Source: Cupriavidus malaysiensis
Lineage (GTDB): Bacteria > Pseudomonadota > Gammaproteobacteria > Burkholderiales > Burkholderiaceae
Reading direction: 5' to 3'
NCBI RefSeq assembly: GCF_001854325.1
Contig: NZ_CP017754.1
Span: 3,472,001-3,536,000, forward strand
Length of the DNA: 64,000 bases
Shown here piece by piece: positions 1 through 8,344 of the stretch (position 1 is the first letter of the stretch; each line of letters opens with the position of its first letter). Below the pieces are notes generated by a model that saw nothing but the letters and a program-made list of their open reading frames with translations, did no database searches and was not told where the DNA came from. Position numbers and translations under genes: made by a program.

Positions 1-28
1 CAGTTTAAAGCAAGCGGCGCGCCGCGAC

Positions 29-715
29 TCAGCCCTGGCCGACCACGATCACATGGACCCGATAGGGACCATGCGCACCCAGCACGATGGTCTGCTCGAT
101 GTCGCCGGTGCGGGACGGGCCGCTGATGATATTGGTGGCGCGCGGCAGTTCGCCGCGCTCGCGGCGCACCAGCGCGAAGGCATCCTCCAGCCCGGCGACG
201 ATGCGGGCCGCGGGCACGACCGCGATATGGGTCTCCGGCAGCAGTGCCGCCGAGGCATAGGTCTGCGGCCCCGACAGCAGCATCAGCGAGCCTGTCTCGG
301 CGATGGCGCAGAAGCAGCCGGTGATGCCGACCAGGTCGCCGTGCTCGCGGTCGGCCTGTGGATCGCGCAGCGGCGGACGGCACTCGACCTCCAGACCGTG
401 CTGTTGCCAGGGCAGACCCGCCAGCGTTTCCCAGGCGACCGCGCGACGCGCCAGGCCAAGCCCCTCCAGGTACCCGGCGACGGCCGCCGGCACATCGCTG
501 TCGGCGGCCACCCGCACCACCGTCGAGGCCATCTTGCGAGCCTGCGTGGCAAAGGCCTCGGCCAGGTCGGAGGGCACCGGTGGACGCGGGCCCTGTGGAT
601 GGCGGCCGAGGTAGTCCGCCACCGCCTCGCGCTCGTGACTGCCGACCGTGGACGGCCGGCCCTGGGCGGCGCGGATGCGGGCGAAGATGCGGTCGCGGGC
701 GTTGCGGGTATCCAT
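29..715 (-). CDS. lutC: LUD-domain (LutC-like) protein
   Basis: The 228-residue product carries the LUD-domain signature near residues 145-165 (ITGCFCAIAETGSLML, then SGP), the hallmark of LutC. LutC belongs with LutA and LutB in the oxidation of L-lactate to pyruvate. I start at the ATG at 713-715 (MDTRNARDR); the frame stays open 40 codons further upstream, but that part is Arg/Pro-rich and looks non-coding. The gene lies 53 bp downstream of pncB on the same strand, and neither lutA nor lutB lies between them. Partners could lie left of the window. The family is clear; a role in lactate use here is inferred only. Confidence 0.8.
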   Translation of the reverse strand: MDTRNARDRIFARIRAAQGRPSTVGSHEREAVADYLGRHPQGPRPPVPSDLAEAFATQARKMASTVVRVAADSDVPAAVAGYLEGLGLARRAVAWETLAGLPWQQHGLEVECRPPLRDPQADREHGDLVGITGCFCAIAETGSLMLLSGPQTYASAALLPETHIAVVPAARIVAGLEDAFALVRRERGELPRATNIISGPSRTGDIEQTIVLGAHGPYRVHVIVVGQG

Positions 716-768
716 GTCTGTTCCGTGAGCGGTAGCGGAAACGGCCGGCGGCGATCGGCCAGCGACGA

Positions 769-1950
769 TTATACGGGCCGGGAATCGATGCCGAAGACCT
801 GACGCAGGTAGGCCAGGTAGGCCGGATCGTCGCACATGGTCTTCTCCGGCGCATCCGACAGCTTGGCCACTGGCTGCCCGTTGCAGCGGACCATCTTGAT
901 GACGATCTGCAGCGGTGTATAGCCCAGGTCGTTGGTCAGGTTGGTACCGACGCCGAAGGCCAGGCGGCAGCGCCCGCGGAAGCGCTCGAAGAGTTCGATC
1001 ACGCGCGGGATGTCGAGGCTGTCGCTGAAGATCAGCGTGCGGCTGCGCGCGTCGACACGGTTGGCGGCATAGTGGGCGAGCATGCGCTCGCCCCAGGCGA
1101 CCGGGTCGCCCGAGTCGTGCCGCACGCCGTCGAAGAGCTTGCAGAAGTACAGGTCGAAATCACGCAGGAAGGCGTCGAAGCCGTAGGTATCCGACAGCGC
1201 GATACCCAGGTCGCCACGGTACTCCTTGGCCCAGGTCTCGAGCGCGAACACCTGGGAATCACGCAGGCGCGGGCCGAGCGACTGGCAGGCCTGCAGGTAC
1301 TCGTGCGCCATCGTGCCCAGCGGGATCATCTTGTGCTGGCGGGCAAAGTGCACATTGCTGGTACCGGCCATCTGATGTCCGAGCGTGCCCTGCATGGTCA
1401 GCAGCACCTCTTCCTGCCAGTCGCGCGAGAAGCGGCGCCGGCTGCCGTAGTCGGCGATCACGCAGTCCGCATGGGCCGGCACCGTCAGCAACGCCAGCTT
1501 GGCCTCCAGCCGGCGCCGCCCCTCCTCCAGGTCGGCAGCCGGCTGCGTGCGACGGAAGTAGACCTCGTTGATGATGGCCAGCAGCGGCACCTCGAACAGG
1601 ATGGTGTGCAACCACGGCCCGCGGATGGTGATGTCGATCTCGCCGCCGCCCTTGGCCGAGGGGGCGATGTGCACATACTTCTCGTTCAGGTGGAAGAGCC
1701 CGAGGAAATCGACGAAGTCGCTCTTGATGAAGCGCAGACCGCGCAGGTATTCGAGCTCCTCTTCCGTGAACCGGAGCTGGCACAGCTGCGCCACCTCGGC
1801 GCGGATCTCGTCGACGTAGGGGGTGAGATCGACGCCGGCGTTGCGGCACTTGAAGCGATACTCGACGTGGGCAGCGGGAAAATGGTGCAGCACCACCTGC
1901 ATCATCGTGAACTTGTACAGGTCGGTGTCGAGCAGCGAGGAAATGATCAT
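769..1950 (-). CDS. pncB: Nicotinate phosphoribosyltransferase
   Basis: The 393-residue protein matches the bacterial PncB family along its whole length. It starts [18 protein letters not shown], the usual N-terminus, and has the central GTSNVHFA segment and an IFSDSLD stretch near the C-terminus. The enzyme joins nicotinate to PRPP, with ATP hydrolysis, to give nicotinate mononucleotide in the Preiss-Handler NAD salvage route in the cytosol. Length is normal for the family. It is followed on the same strand by the LUD-domain gene, so the two may share a transcript. Confidence 0.95.
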   Translation of the reverse strand: MIISSLLDTDLYKFTMMQVVLHHFPAAHVEYRFKCRNAGVDLTPYVDEIRAEVAQLCQLRFTEEELEYLRGLRFIKSDFVDFLGLFHLNEKYVHIAPSAKGGGEIDITIRGPWLHTILFEVPLLAIINEVYFRRTQPAADLEEGRRRLEAKLALLTVPAHADCVIADYGSRRRFSRDWQEEVLLTMQGTLGHQMAGTSNVHFARQHKMIPLGTMAHEYLQACQSLGPRLRDSQVFALETWAKEYRGDLGIALSDTYGFDAFLRDFDLYFCKLFDGVRHDSGDPVAWGERMLAHYAANRVDARSRTLIFSDSLDIPRVIELFERFRGRCRLAFGVGTNLTNDLGYTPLQIVIKMVRCNGQPVAKLSDAPEKTMCDDPAYLAYLRQVFGIDSRPV

Positions 1951-2038
1951 GTCGGGCGGACAGCAATGCCTAGGCGGAGCATCATGCTAACCGAACTGCG
2001 CACGCCGCGCCCAGCGCCAGAACCGCCCCGCCAGCCAC

Positions 2039-2605
2039 TCAGCCGCCGTCGGAATAGGGATCGGGCTGCCGCGTACGGCCCATTCCCTGCACGCACCAGA
2101 GCTTGCGCCCATGCACGCCCGGGCAGGTCGACAGCATGGCTTGCGCGCGCGGCACATTGTCGGGCAGAGGATCGGCGAAGGCACCCAGCTCGGTCATGAT
2201 GCGCTCGCGATAGACCGGCTGGCCGTCGCGCAGGAACAGCAGCACCTGGATACGCTGGCCGCGTGGCGGATCGAGTGCGGGGTCGCACGGCACCAGGCCG
2301 GCCCGGCCGCAGTTCATCATGCCGTCTCCGGCCGGCATCCGCTTCACGGTGAAATGATCCCACTCGAAGCTGGTCAGGTCGCCCAACGCCACGGGCTGCG
2401 CATTTTGCGCGCCACGGGCGACCAGCCTGGCGACCACGCTACCGGCATCCGCCGTACCGTTGAGCGACTGCGCGCACGTGCCCGCGGCCAGCGCCAGCAG
2501 GGCGAGGCCGGCCGCGGCACGGGCGCGCAGCCCGGATGCGTGCCGGTCCGACCGGCACGCGGTGCGCCGCGGGGACGGGGAAGTCAAAGGAAGAATGGCC
2601 GGCAC
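2039..2605 (-). CDS. Putative secreted protein, unknown function
   Basis: This encodes 188 residues from a GTG start at 2603-2605, chosen because a perfect AGGAGG lies 8 nt before it (2614-2619). The frame also allows an ATG at 2656 but with a poor ribosome site. An arginine-containing N-terminus is followed by a hydrophobic stretch ending LALLALAAGTCAQS, which looks like a signal peptide with cleavage near Cys-Ala-Gln. The mature part has four Cys, including CGRAGLVPCD, TCPGV and LWCVQG, so disulfides are plausible. I do not recognise a family. It is transcribed away from fdxA and towards pncB. Confidence 0.65.
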   Translation of the reverse strand: MPAILPLTSPSPRRTACRSDRHASGLRARAAAGLALLALAAGTCAQSLNGTADAGSVVARLVARGAQNAQPVALGDLTSFEWDHFTVKRMPAGDGMMNCGRAGLVPCDPALDPPRGQRIQVLLFLRDGQPVYRERIMTELGAFADPLPDNVPRAQAMLSTCPGVHGRKLWCVQGMGRTRQPDPYSDGG

Positions 2606-2613
2606 GGACTGCA

Positions 2614-2619
2614 CCTCCT
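2614..2619 (-). promoter_or_regulatory. Ribosome binding site fixing the GTG start at 2605
   Basis: A perfect AGGAGG on the minus strand lies 8 nt before a GTG codon. It decides the start of the secreted-protein gene in favour of GTG over the upstream ATG at 2656. Confidence 0.7.
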
Positions 2620-2718
2620 GTGGCAAAAAGGCGGCCCCGCAAGCCAGCGCGGCCATCTCACAGCATAGAACGCCTGCGTCACATCGGCGGAAAAGATCGC
2701 GCGGAAGGGAGCACCAGG

Positions 2719-2732
2719 CTGAGCTGGATCAA
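2719..2732. promoter_or_regulatory. Possible FNR/ANR-type box
   Basis: CTGAGCTGGATCAA matches 8 of the 10 fixed positions of the FNR consensus TTGAT-N4-ATCAA. It lies in an unusually A/T-rich stretch (about 2727-2780) between a minus-strand secreted-protein gene and plus-strand fdxA. Either neighbour could be the target. This is a motif match only. Confidence 0.3.
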
Positions 2733-2804
2733 ATATACATAAAGAAATAAGAAAACTATCTGATCCCGGTATATAGCACCACTGCCCTCGCCTTCCGGCT
2801 CGGC

Positions 2805-2810
2805 TACAAT
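2805..2810 (+). promoter_or_regulatory. Candidate -10 element for fdxA
   Basis: TACAAT lies 110 bp before fdxA, and the -35 region 17 bp upstream (CTGCCC) is poor. A start here would give a leader of about 100 nt. Confidence 0.35.
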
Positions 2811-2919
2811 ATCGGTCTTTGAAAGATCATGGCCCGCGCTCGCGCTGCACTTTCTGCGGCGGCGCCGGTGACAAGCGGCCAGCCCCCAATCCAAGCCGAT
2901 CCGATTTTCTGGAACCGAA

Positions 2920-3243
2920 ATGACTCACGTTGTCACCGAAGCCTGCATCCGTTGCAAATACACTGATTGCGTCGACGTATGCCCGGTCGACTGCTTCCGC
3001 GAAGGCCCGAACTTCCTCGCCATCGACCCGGACGAGTGTATCGATTGCGCGGTGTGCGTAGCCGAGTGCCCGGTGAACGCGATCTATGCCGAAGAAGATG
3101 TGCCCGGCGACCAGCAGGAATACATCGCGCTGAACGTCGAGCTGGCACGCGGCTGGCCTTCCATTACCAAGACCAAGTCTCCCCTGCCGGAGGCCGAAGA
3201 ATGGAAGGACGCCACCGGCAAGCTGCAGTACCTGCAGCGCTGA
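2920..3243 (+). CDS. fdxA: 7Fe ferredoxin FdxA
   Basis: The 107-residue ferredoxin has Cys at 9, 12, 17, 21 and 25 and again at 40, 43, 46 and 50. This fits the Azotobacter FdI type, with one [3Fe-4S] and one [4Fe-4S] cluster, and the C-terminal tail of about 50 residues is typical. It is a cytosolic one-electron carrier. The next gene on the strand, 151 bp downstream, encodes a ferredoxin-NADP reductase-like flavoprotein, an obvious partner. Confidence 0.93.
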   Translation: MTHVVTEACIRCKYTDCVDVCPVDCFREGPNFLAIDPDECIDCAVCVAECPVNAIYAEEDVPGDQQEYIALNVELARGWPSITKTKSPLPEAEEWKDATGKLQYLQR

Positions 3244-3394
3244 ACCGCGCCGAGCATACCAAGACAAGACAAGGCCCGCGGACACCGGCCCTGCCGCGCC
3301 ACGGCGCGAGGGCTGCCGACGGGCCGGCAAGCCGTCCCCACGTGCATTCCCGCCACGGCGGGCGCAGCGCGCCCGCAGAACGTACAGGACGATC

Positions 3395-4504
3395 ATGGAT
3401 TTGAGCATTCCCAACCCCATCGCCGACGCTTCTCAGCACGCCAGCATCGCCATCCCGAGCAGCGGAAAGCCGCTGGATATCGATGCGCTGATCGTGGGCG
3501 CCGGGCCGGTGGGCCTGTTTCAGGTCTTCGAACTGGGCCTGCTCGAGATCAAGGCCCACGTGGTCGACTCGCTCAAGGTCGTCGGCGGCCAGTGCGTCGA
3601 GCTCTATCCGGACAAGCCGATCTATGACATTCCGGCCGTGCCGATCTGCACCGGCCAGGAACTGACGGACAACCTGCTCAGGCAGATCGAGCCGTTCGCG
3701 CCCACCTTCCATCTGGGCCAGGAAGTCGCGGTGGTCGAGCGGCGTGATGACGGCCGCTTCTTCGTCGAAACCTCGACGGGCACGCGCTTCCTCACCAAGA
3801 CCCTGTTCATCGCGGCGGGGGTCGGCTCGTTCCAGCCGCGCACGCTGAAGGTCGAGGGCATCGACCGCTTCGACGGCAAGCAACTCTTCTATCGCGTCAA
3901 GGATCCGAGCCGCTTCCATGGCCGCAACCTGGTCATCGTCGGCGGCGGTGACTCGGCGCTCGACTGGGCGCTGGATCTGGCCGGCAAGGCCGAGTCGATC
4001 GTGCTGGTCCATCGCCGCGACGGCTTCCGCGCCGCGCCCGCTTCGGTGGCCAGGATGAAGGAGCTCTGCGAGCGCCTCGAAATGCAGTTCATGGTCGGAC
4101 AGATCGGCGGCTTCGAGGAAAAGGATGGCCTGCTGACGGAACTGCGCGTGGCGGGCGCCGACGGCATCACGCGCCGCTTGCCGCTGGACGACCTGCTGGT
4201 CTTCTTCGGCCTGTCGCCCAAGCTGGGCCCGATCGCCGAATGGGGCCTGGACCTGGAGCGCAAGCAGATCAAGGTCGACACGGAGAAATTCGAGACGAAT
4301 ATCCCGGGCATCTTTGCCGTGGGCGACATCAACACCTACCCGGGCAAGAAGAAGCTGATCCTGTCGGGCTTCCACGAGGCAGCCCTGGCCGCCTTCGGTG
4401 CTGCGCCCTACGTCTTCCCCGAGAAGAAGATCCACATGCAGTACACCACCACGTCACCGAAACTGCACAAGATCCTGGGCGTGGACACACCGGTGTTCGA
4501 CTGA
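3395..4504 (+). CDS. Ferredoxin-NADP reductase, thioredoxin-reductase-like type
   Basis: The 369-residue flavoprotein has an N-terminal FAD-binding motif at residues 34-40 (GAGPVGL), a second dinucleotide-binding motif in the middle ([14 protein letters not shown]) and a C-terminal GDINTYPGK segment that closes over FAD. The CxxC pair of thioredoxin reductases is absent. That combination fits the ferredoxin/flavodoxin-NADP reductases of the TrxR fold. The predicted role is electron transfer between NADPH and ferredoxin, supported by fdxA just upstream. AGGA lies 7 nt before the ATG. Confidence 0.85.
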   Translation: MDLSIPNPIADASQHASIAIPSSGKPLDIDALIVGAGPVGLFQVFELGLLEIKAHVVDSLKVVGGQCVELYPDKPIYDIPAVPICTGQELTDNLLRQIEPFAPTFHLGQEVAVVERRDDGRFFVETSTGTRFLTKTLFIAAGVGSFQPRTLKVEGIDRFDGKQLFYRVKDPSRFHGRNLVIVGGGDSALDWALDLAGKAESIVLVHRRDGFRAAPASVARMKELCERLEMQFMVGQIGGFEEKDGLLTELRVAGADGITRRLPLDDLLVFFGLSPKLGPIAEWGLDLERKQIKVDTEKFETNIPGIFAVGDINTYPGKKKLILSGFHEAALAAFGAAPYVFPEKKIHMQYTTTSPKLHKILGVDTPVFD

Positions 4505-4570
4505 GCCGGGCGCGCTGCAAAAAAGAAGGACTCCGGACAGTTTTTCCTGGCATAAGAGCAGGAGAGCCGC

Positions 4571-4576
4571 TATAAT
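4571..4576 (+). promoter_or_regulatory. Consensus -10 hexamer, no obvious gene
   Basis: A perfect TATAAT sits 170 bp before tRNA-Asn, with no strong -35 partner. A start at about 4583 would begin an RNA containing the hairpin at 4608-4624. A second, better promoter follows at 4696. Confidence 0.35.
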
Positions 4577-4607
4577 GCGGCCTCGCTCTTGAGCGGACAG
4601 CTGCAGA

Positions 4608-4624
4608 CTGGTCCGATGGACCAG
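4608..4624 (+). other. Perfect 7-bp hairpin with 3-nt loop
   Basis: CTGGTCC and GGACCAG pair exactly around a GAT loop. No T-run follows, so this is not a simple terminator. It lies between two promoter-like elements ahead of tRNA-Asn. Confidence 0.45.
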
Positions 4625-4695
4625 CAAGCCGCACCGCGATTGGCAAACCAGAGATTCGGCAAAGCTGGCGACATCGATAAAATGTCAAAAAACTA

Positions 4696-4725
4696 TTGAC
4701 GAATCAGAGAGAAACTGGTTATAAT
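4696..4725 (+). promoter_or_regulatory. Sigma-70 promoter of tRNA-Asn
   Basis: TTGACG (4696-4701) and TATAAT (4720-4725) are separated by 18 bp. The expected start near 4733 is a few bases before the tRNA 5' end at 4741. Confidence 0.75.
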
Positions 4726-4740
4726 TTTTTTCTCAGCTGT

Positions 4741-4816
4741 TCCCCGATAGCTCAGTCGGTAGAGCGCCGGACTGTTAATCCGTAGGTCCCTGGTTCGAGC
4801 CCAGGTCGGGGAGCCA
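4741..4816 (+). tRNA. tRNA-Asn (anticodon GTT)
   Basis: The cloverleaf can be read directly. The acceptor arms TCCCCGA and TCGGGGA pair, the anticodon loop is CTGTTAA with GTT, the T arm is CCTGG-TTCGAGC-CCAGG, and the 3' CCA is encoded at 4814-4816. The gene is 76 nt long, with a strong promoter just upstream and a terminator just downstream, so it is a single-gene unit. Confidence 0.97.
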
Positions 4817-4826
4817 AAGAATGCGA

Positions 4827-4854
4827 AGGCCCGCAAGCAATTGCGGGCCTTTTT
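4827..4854 (+). terminator. Rho-independent terminator of tRNA-Asn
   Basis: A 10-bp perfect stem (AGGCCCGCAA with TTGCGGGCCT) has a GCAA tetraloop and is followed by TTTT, beginning 10 nt after the tRNA CCA. Confidence 0.9.
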
Positions 4855-5087
4855 GCATTGGTCGTCGCCAATGGCGACGATCAGCAAGGCCAACCGATAC
4901 CAAAGCCCCCTCCCTACGGCACAAAAATTGCGGAGCACAGACGAACACAACGATGAGCCAGTCGAACGCAGCGCCGAGCCGAAGGAGAAAAACAGGGAGA
5001 ACGACGGAGAAAAGCGAGGGAGAGGTAGTGCAAGGACCCCGGCAGCATGCACCGAGGAAAAGCTTTGGCTGGAACCGGCCAGGAGAC

Positions 5088-5163
5088 TGGTTGCGGGGGC
5101 AGGACTTGAACCTGCGACCTTCGGGTTATGAGCCCGACGAGCTGCCAACTGCTCCACCCCGCG
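5088..5163 (-). tRNA. Initiator tRNA-fMet (anticodon CAT)
   Basis: Read on the minus strand, the 5' arm is CGCGGGG and the 3' arm is CCCCGCA, so positions 1 and 72 are C and A and do not pair. This is the identity mark of bacterial initiator tRNA. The anticodon stem has the three G-C pairs GGG/CCC flanking the CAT loop, the other initiator feature. The encoded CCA is at 5088-5090. It is convergent with tRNA-Asn. Confidence 0.95.
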
Positions 5164-5175
5164 TCAGAAGTGCGA

Positions 5176-5181
5176 ATAATA
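5176..5181 (-). promoter_or_regulatory. Candidate -10 of tRNA-fMet
   Basis: TATTAT on the minus strand lies 12 bp before the tRNA 5' end, the right distance for a start near 5169. The matching -35 (CTGGCG at 18 bp) is weak. Confidence 0.4.
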
Positions 5182-5227
5182 CAGCACTCACCCCATTCGC
5201 GCCAGCCCTTCCTGCCAGACCACTTTC

Positions 5228-5256
5228 TTGACAAGCGCTTGAAAATCGCGTAAAAG
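5228..5256 (+). promoter_or_regulatory. Candidate rpsU promoter
   Basis: A perfect TTGACA is followed after exactly 17 bp by TAAAAG. The predicted start near 5263 gives rpsU a leader of about 315 nt that contains the 5279-5294 palindrome. Confidence 0.55.
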
Positions 5257-5278
5257 GTAGAGTTTATCCGTTCGCGCG

Positions 5279-5294
5279 CGTATACGCGTATACG
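5279..5294. promoter_or_regulatory. 16-bp perfect palindrome with two GTATAC sites
   Basis: CGTATACGCGTATACG is an exact inverted repeat. It contains GTATAC twice (5280-5285 and 5288-5293). GTATAC fits GTWWAC, the pattern I recall for orphan adenine methylases of this bacterial group; such a gene is at 16673-17626. It could also be a plain operator for a dimeric repressor. Confidence 0.5.
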
Positions 5295-5578
5295 TCGTGC
5301 ACCGCATCGCGCAGGCCAATGGGTCCATGAGAACCCCGGGAGGCCGACGCAAGCGCTGCAGCGCGGGCCAGCACCGGTTGCCGGGTATCCCGGCGCCGTG
5401 TTGCAGGCAAGGATCGGGCCTTCTGCCGCTGCCGCGCCGCCTTCCGCCACGAAGGACGGAAGGCGGTAGCGACAAGCCGTCCGACGGTGTCGTCGGACGT
5501 GCCGGGGCTGATCCCCGGGCGCGCGACGCCCCTCCCGTTTGAACCACGCCGCCTTGCGGCATCCCCGAAAGGACTGAA

Positions 5579-5791
5579 TTGACTAAGATCGTCTTGAAAC
5601 CAGGTGAGCCCGTTGAAGTCGCGATGCGACGCTTCCGCAGGGCAATTCTTCAGACCGGCCTGATCGTCGAACTCAAGAGCCGGACCGCCTACGAAAAGCC
5701 GACGACTGAGCGCAAGCGCAAGAAGAAGGCTGCCGAGTCGCGCCTGCGCAAGCGCCTGCGTATGCAGATGCTGCCGAAGAAGCTCTACTGA
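5579..5791 (+). CDS. rpsU: 30S ribosomal protein S21
   Basis: The 70-residue basic protein has the S21 pattern [14 protein letters not shown] near the N-terminus, [13 protein letters not shown] in the middle and the LPKKLY end. S21 sits on the small-subunit platform and assists initiation. The start is TTG at 5579-5581, as no ATG or GTG is available; AAAGGA lies about 6 nt before it. Burkholderiaceae often carry more than one S21, and this sequence differs from the common form starting MTTIRLKENEP that I remember, so it may be one of several paralogues. Confidence 0.93.
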   Translation: MTKIVLKPGEPVEVAMRRFRRAILQTGLIVELKSRTAYEKPTTERKRKKKAAESRLRKRLRMQMLPKKLY

Positions 5792-5805
5792 GCCTCGCGG
5801 CATGC

Positions 5806-5841
5806 CAAAAAACCGCCAGCCCAGCTGGCGGTTTTTTTTTC
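5806..5841. terminator. Bidirectional terminator, rpsU / thioesterase
   Basis: A 9-bp stem (ACCGCCAGC with GCTGGCGGT) has an A-run on its left and a T-run on its right, so it can stop transcripts from rpsU and from the converging gene at 5857. Confidence 0.9.
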
Positions 5842-5856
5842 GCGGTACCGCGCCCG

Positions 5857-6390
5857 TCAGGCGTCCGGCAGCGGGAACAGGAGGCAGGTCGTGGTGGCGT
5901 AAGCGTACAGTTTGCCTCGCACGTCGACGATACGCCCCTCGGCAATGCCGATCTGGTTGGTCAAACTGACCACCTTGCCCTCCGCGCGGATCGGCCCGGT
6001 CTCGGCGGTCAGCGGCCGCACGTAGTTCACCTTCAATTCCAGCGTGGTATAGCCCTTGCCGGCCGGCAGTTGCGTGTGGATGGCGCAACCGACACAGGAA
6101 TCGAGCAACGTCGCGGCATAACCGCCGTGCACGGTACCGATCGGGTTGTAGTGGCGGGCGCCGGGCGTGCCCTGGAAGACGAAGCGCCCCACTTCGAACT
6201 CGACTGGCACGAAATCCATCAGCTCCCCGATCGGCGGGCCCGGCAACCTGCCTGCCAGCATGTCCTCGAAGAACTGCAGTCCCGAGCGCGCGCGCAGATC
6301 CTGGCGCGACGCCACGCCGGGGCTGCCGATGCCAGCCCTCGCCCGCCGCTCGGCCTCGTGCCACTGCGCCAATACGGATTCCGTATTCAT
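5857..6390 (-). CDS. PaaI-family acyl-CoA thioesterase (hotdog fold)
   Basis: The 177-residue product has the 4HBT/PaaI pattern [20 protein letters not shown] at about residues 80-100, followed by [11 protein letters not shown]. These are the active-site helix and adjoining strand of hotdog thioesterases that hydrolyse acyl-CoA or aryl-CoA esters. I place the start at the ATG at 6388-6390 (MNTESVLAQ), since the longer open frame upstream is low in plausibility. The substrate cannot be read from sequence. It converges with rpsU across a shared terminator and diverges from the NodI-like gene. Confidence 0.85.
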   Translation of the reverse strand: MNTESVLAQWHEAERRARAGIGSPGVASRQDLRARSGLQFFEDMLAGRLPGPPIGELMDFVPVEFEVGRFVFQGTPGARHYNPIGTVHGGYAATLLDSCVGCAIHTQLPAGKGYTTLELKVNYVRPLTAETGPIRAEGKVVSLTNQIGIAEGRIVDVRGKLYAYATTTCLLFPLPDA

Positions 6391-6524
6391 CCTTGCTGTC
6401 TCCCTCTTGCTCTTGCGGTCATCGATTGCGCAGCACCGCCACGGTGCCGCTCCAGCGAACGATAACCGTTCGGCGCCATTCTTGCTGCAGCGCGCCACGA
6501 TGCGGCACGCCGAGGACCGGCATA

Positions 6525-7478
6525 ATGGCTGGTATCGCGCCGCCGGCGCCCCTAAGCCGCCCAGCCTTGACCGCCATCCTCCAACTGCAGAAGGTAAGCA
6601 AGCACTACGGCGATACGCTCGTGGTGGACGACCTCGACCTCGAAGTCCAGCGTGGCCAGTGCTTCGGGCTGCTCGGCCCCAACGGTGCAGGCAAGACCAC
6701 CACGCTGCGCCTGCTGCTCGGCCTGACCACACCCGCGGCCGGCAGCATCACGCTGTGTGGCGAGCCGGTGCCGGCGCGAGCACCGCAGGCACGGATGCGC
6801 GTCGGCGTGGTACCGCAGTTCGACAATCTCGACCCCGACTTCAGCGTGATCGAGAACCTGCGCATCTTCGGCCGCTATTTCGGCTTGCCCGGCGCCGAGA
6901 TCGAACGCCGCATCCCGGCCCTGCTGGAGTTCGCGCGGCTGGAGAACCGCGCCGACGCCCAGGTGCGGGACCTCTCCGGCGGCATGCGCCGCCGCCTGAC
7001 GGTGGCGCGCGCCCTGATCAACGATCCCGACCTGCTGGTGCTCGACGAGCCCACCACCGGCCTGGACCCGCAGGCGCGCCACCTGATCTGGGAGCGCCTG
7101 AAGTCGCTGATGGCGGCGGGCAAGACCATCCTGCTGACCACGCACTTCATGGAGGAGGCGGAGCGTCTGTGCAGCTACCTGTGCGTGATCGACGGCGGAC
7201 GCAAGATCGCCGAGGGCCGGCCGCACGAACTGATCGATGCGCAGATCGGCTGCGACGTGGTCGAGGTCTACGGCGATGAGCTGGAGCCATTGCGGGCAAG
7301 TCTGGCGCCGCTCGCCCAGCGGGCGGAGATCAGCGGTGAGACGCTGTTCTGCTATGTGCGCGAGCCCGCCCCCCTGCTGGCGGCGCTGCACGGCAACGGC
7401 GGCGTGCGCTACCTGCACCGGCCGGCCAACCTGGAAGACGTATTCCTGAAACTGACGGGCCGGGAGATGAGGGATTGA
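6525..7478 (+). CDS. nodI: ABC exporter ATPase, NodI family
   Basis: The 317-residue ATPase has Walker [11 protein letters not shown], signature LSGGMRRR, Walker [14 protein letters not shown] and the H-loop [11 protein letters not shown]. The segment [16 protein letters not shown] is typical of NodI. In rhizobia NodIJ exports lipo-chitin Nod factors. In Burkholderiaceae homologues are chromosomal and their substrate is unknown to me. The ATG at 6525 fits the family N-terminus. The permease begins 2 bp downstream. Confidence 0.85.
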   Translation: MAGIAPPAPLSRPALTAILQLQKVSKHYGDTLVVDDLDLEVQRGQCFGLLGPNGAGKTTTLRLLLGLTTPAAGSITLCGEPVPARAPQARMRVGVVPQFDNLDPDFSVIENLRIFGRYFGLPGAEIERRIPALLEFARLENRADAQVRDLSGGMRRRLTVARALINDPDLLVLDEPTTGLDPQARHLIWERLKSLMAAGKTILLTTHFMEEAERLCSYLCVIDGGRKIAEGRPHELIDAQIGCDVVEVYGDELEPLRASLAPLAQRAEISGETLFCYVREPAPLLAALHGNGGVRYLHRPANLEDVFLKLTGREMRD

Positions 7479-7480
7479 GC

Positions 7481-8344
7481 ATGGCCGAACAGGACCCCCG
7501 TACACCGCTGCCGCCCGTCGCGCCGACGCGCGCTGCCCCGCCCGCCTCCGTGCCGGCGCAACGCTATCCGCAACCGCTGTGGCCGCGCAACCTGCGCAAC
7601 TGGACCATGGTCTGGTACCGCAACTTCATGGTGTGGAAGAAACTCGCCGTGCCGTCGATGATCGGCAACCTCGCCGACCCGATGATCTACCTGTTCGGCC
7701 TCGGACTCGGGCTGGGCATGCTGGTGGGGCACGTAAGCGGCGTTTCTTATATCGCCTTCCTCGCGGCCGGCACCACCGCCTCGAGCGTGATGATGTCGGC
7801 AAGCTTCGAGGCCATGTATTCAGCCTTCTCGCGCATGCACGTGCAGCGCACCTGGGAAGCCATCATGCACGCACCGTTGACGCTGGGCGACGTGGTCCTC
7901 GGCGAGATCGCCTGGGCGGCCAGCAAGGCGGTGCTGTCCGGCACGGCCATCATGCTGGTGGCGGGCGTCCTCGGCTATGCGCACTGGAGCGGCATGCTGC
8001 CCGCACTGGCGGTGATCGCCCTGGCCGGCCTGGCGTTCGCCGGCCTGGCGACGATCGTCACCGCGCTGGCGCCCAGCTATGACTTCTTCATGTTCTACCA
8101 GACCCTGGCCATGACGCCGATGCTGCTGCTGTCGGGCGTTTTCTTCCCGCTCGAGCAGTTGCCCAGCGCCGTGCAGGCGGCGGCCAAGGCCTTGCCGCTG
8201 GCGCACGCGGTGGCGCTGATCCGCCCGCTGCTGCTCGGCTGGCCGCTGCAAGGCGCCTGGCTGCATGTGGCGGTGCTGGCAGCCTACGCGCTGGCCGCCC
8301 TGCTGGTCTCGCTGATGCTGCTGCGCCGGCGCCTGCTGCGATGA
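7481..8344 (+). CDS. nodJ: ABC-2 type permease, NodJ family
   Basis: The 287-residue membrane protein has a cytoplasmic N-terminus rich in Pro/Ala, then about six hydrophobic segments, with the ABC-2 features GNLADPMIYLFGLGLGLG early and LLLSGVFFPLEQLP late. It pairs with the upstream ATPase as an exporter. I choose ATG 7481 over the TTG at 7475 because AGGGA lies at a suitable distance. It is translationally coupled to the next gene through an ATGA overlap. Confidence 0.83.
   Translation: MAEQDPRTPLPPVAPTRAAPPASVPAQRYPQPLWPRNLRNWTMVWYRNFMVWKKLAVPSMIGNLADPMIYLFGLGLGLGMLVGHVSGVSYIAFLAAGTTASSVMMSASFEAMYSAFSRMHVQRTWEAIMHAPLTLGDVVLGEIAWAASKAVLSGTAIMLVAGVLGYAHWSGMLPALAVIALAGLAFAGLATIVTALAPSYDFFMFYQTLAMTPMLLLSGVFFPLEQLPSAVQAAAKALPLAHAVALIRPLLLGWPLQGAWLHVAVLAAYALAALLVSLMLLRRRLLR

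Larger units (their letters stand above)
5164..5578. other. Intergenic region between tRNA-fMet and rpsU
   Basis: There is no convincing gene in these 415 bp. The region holds a -10-like TATTAT for the minus-strand tRNA, a plus-strand promoter-like element at 5228-5256 and the 16-bp palindrome at 5279-5294. The remaining 270 bp or so before rpsU show nothing further that I can name. Confidence 0.6.

Noticed and set aside
4841..5231. Short plus-strand frames between the two tRNA genes
   Set aside because: They overlap tRNA-fMet on the other strand, lack ribosome sites and show no conserved features.
6525..8344. Symbiosis (nodulation) locus
   Set aside because: NodI/NodJ homologues are common in Burkholderiaceae chromosomes, and no nodABC or other Nod-factor genes are present.
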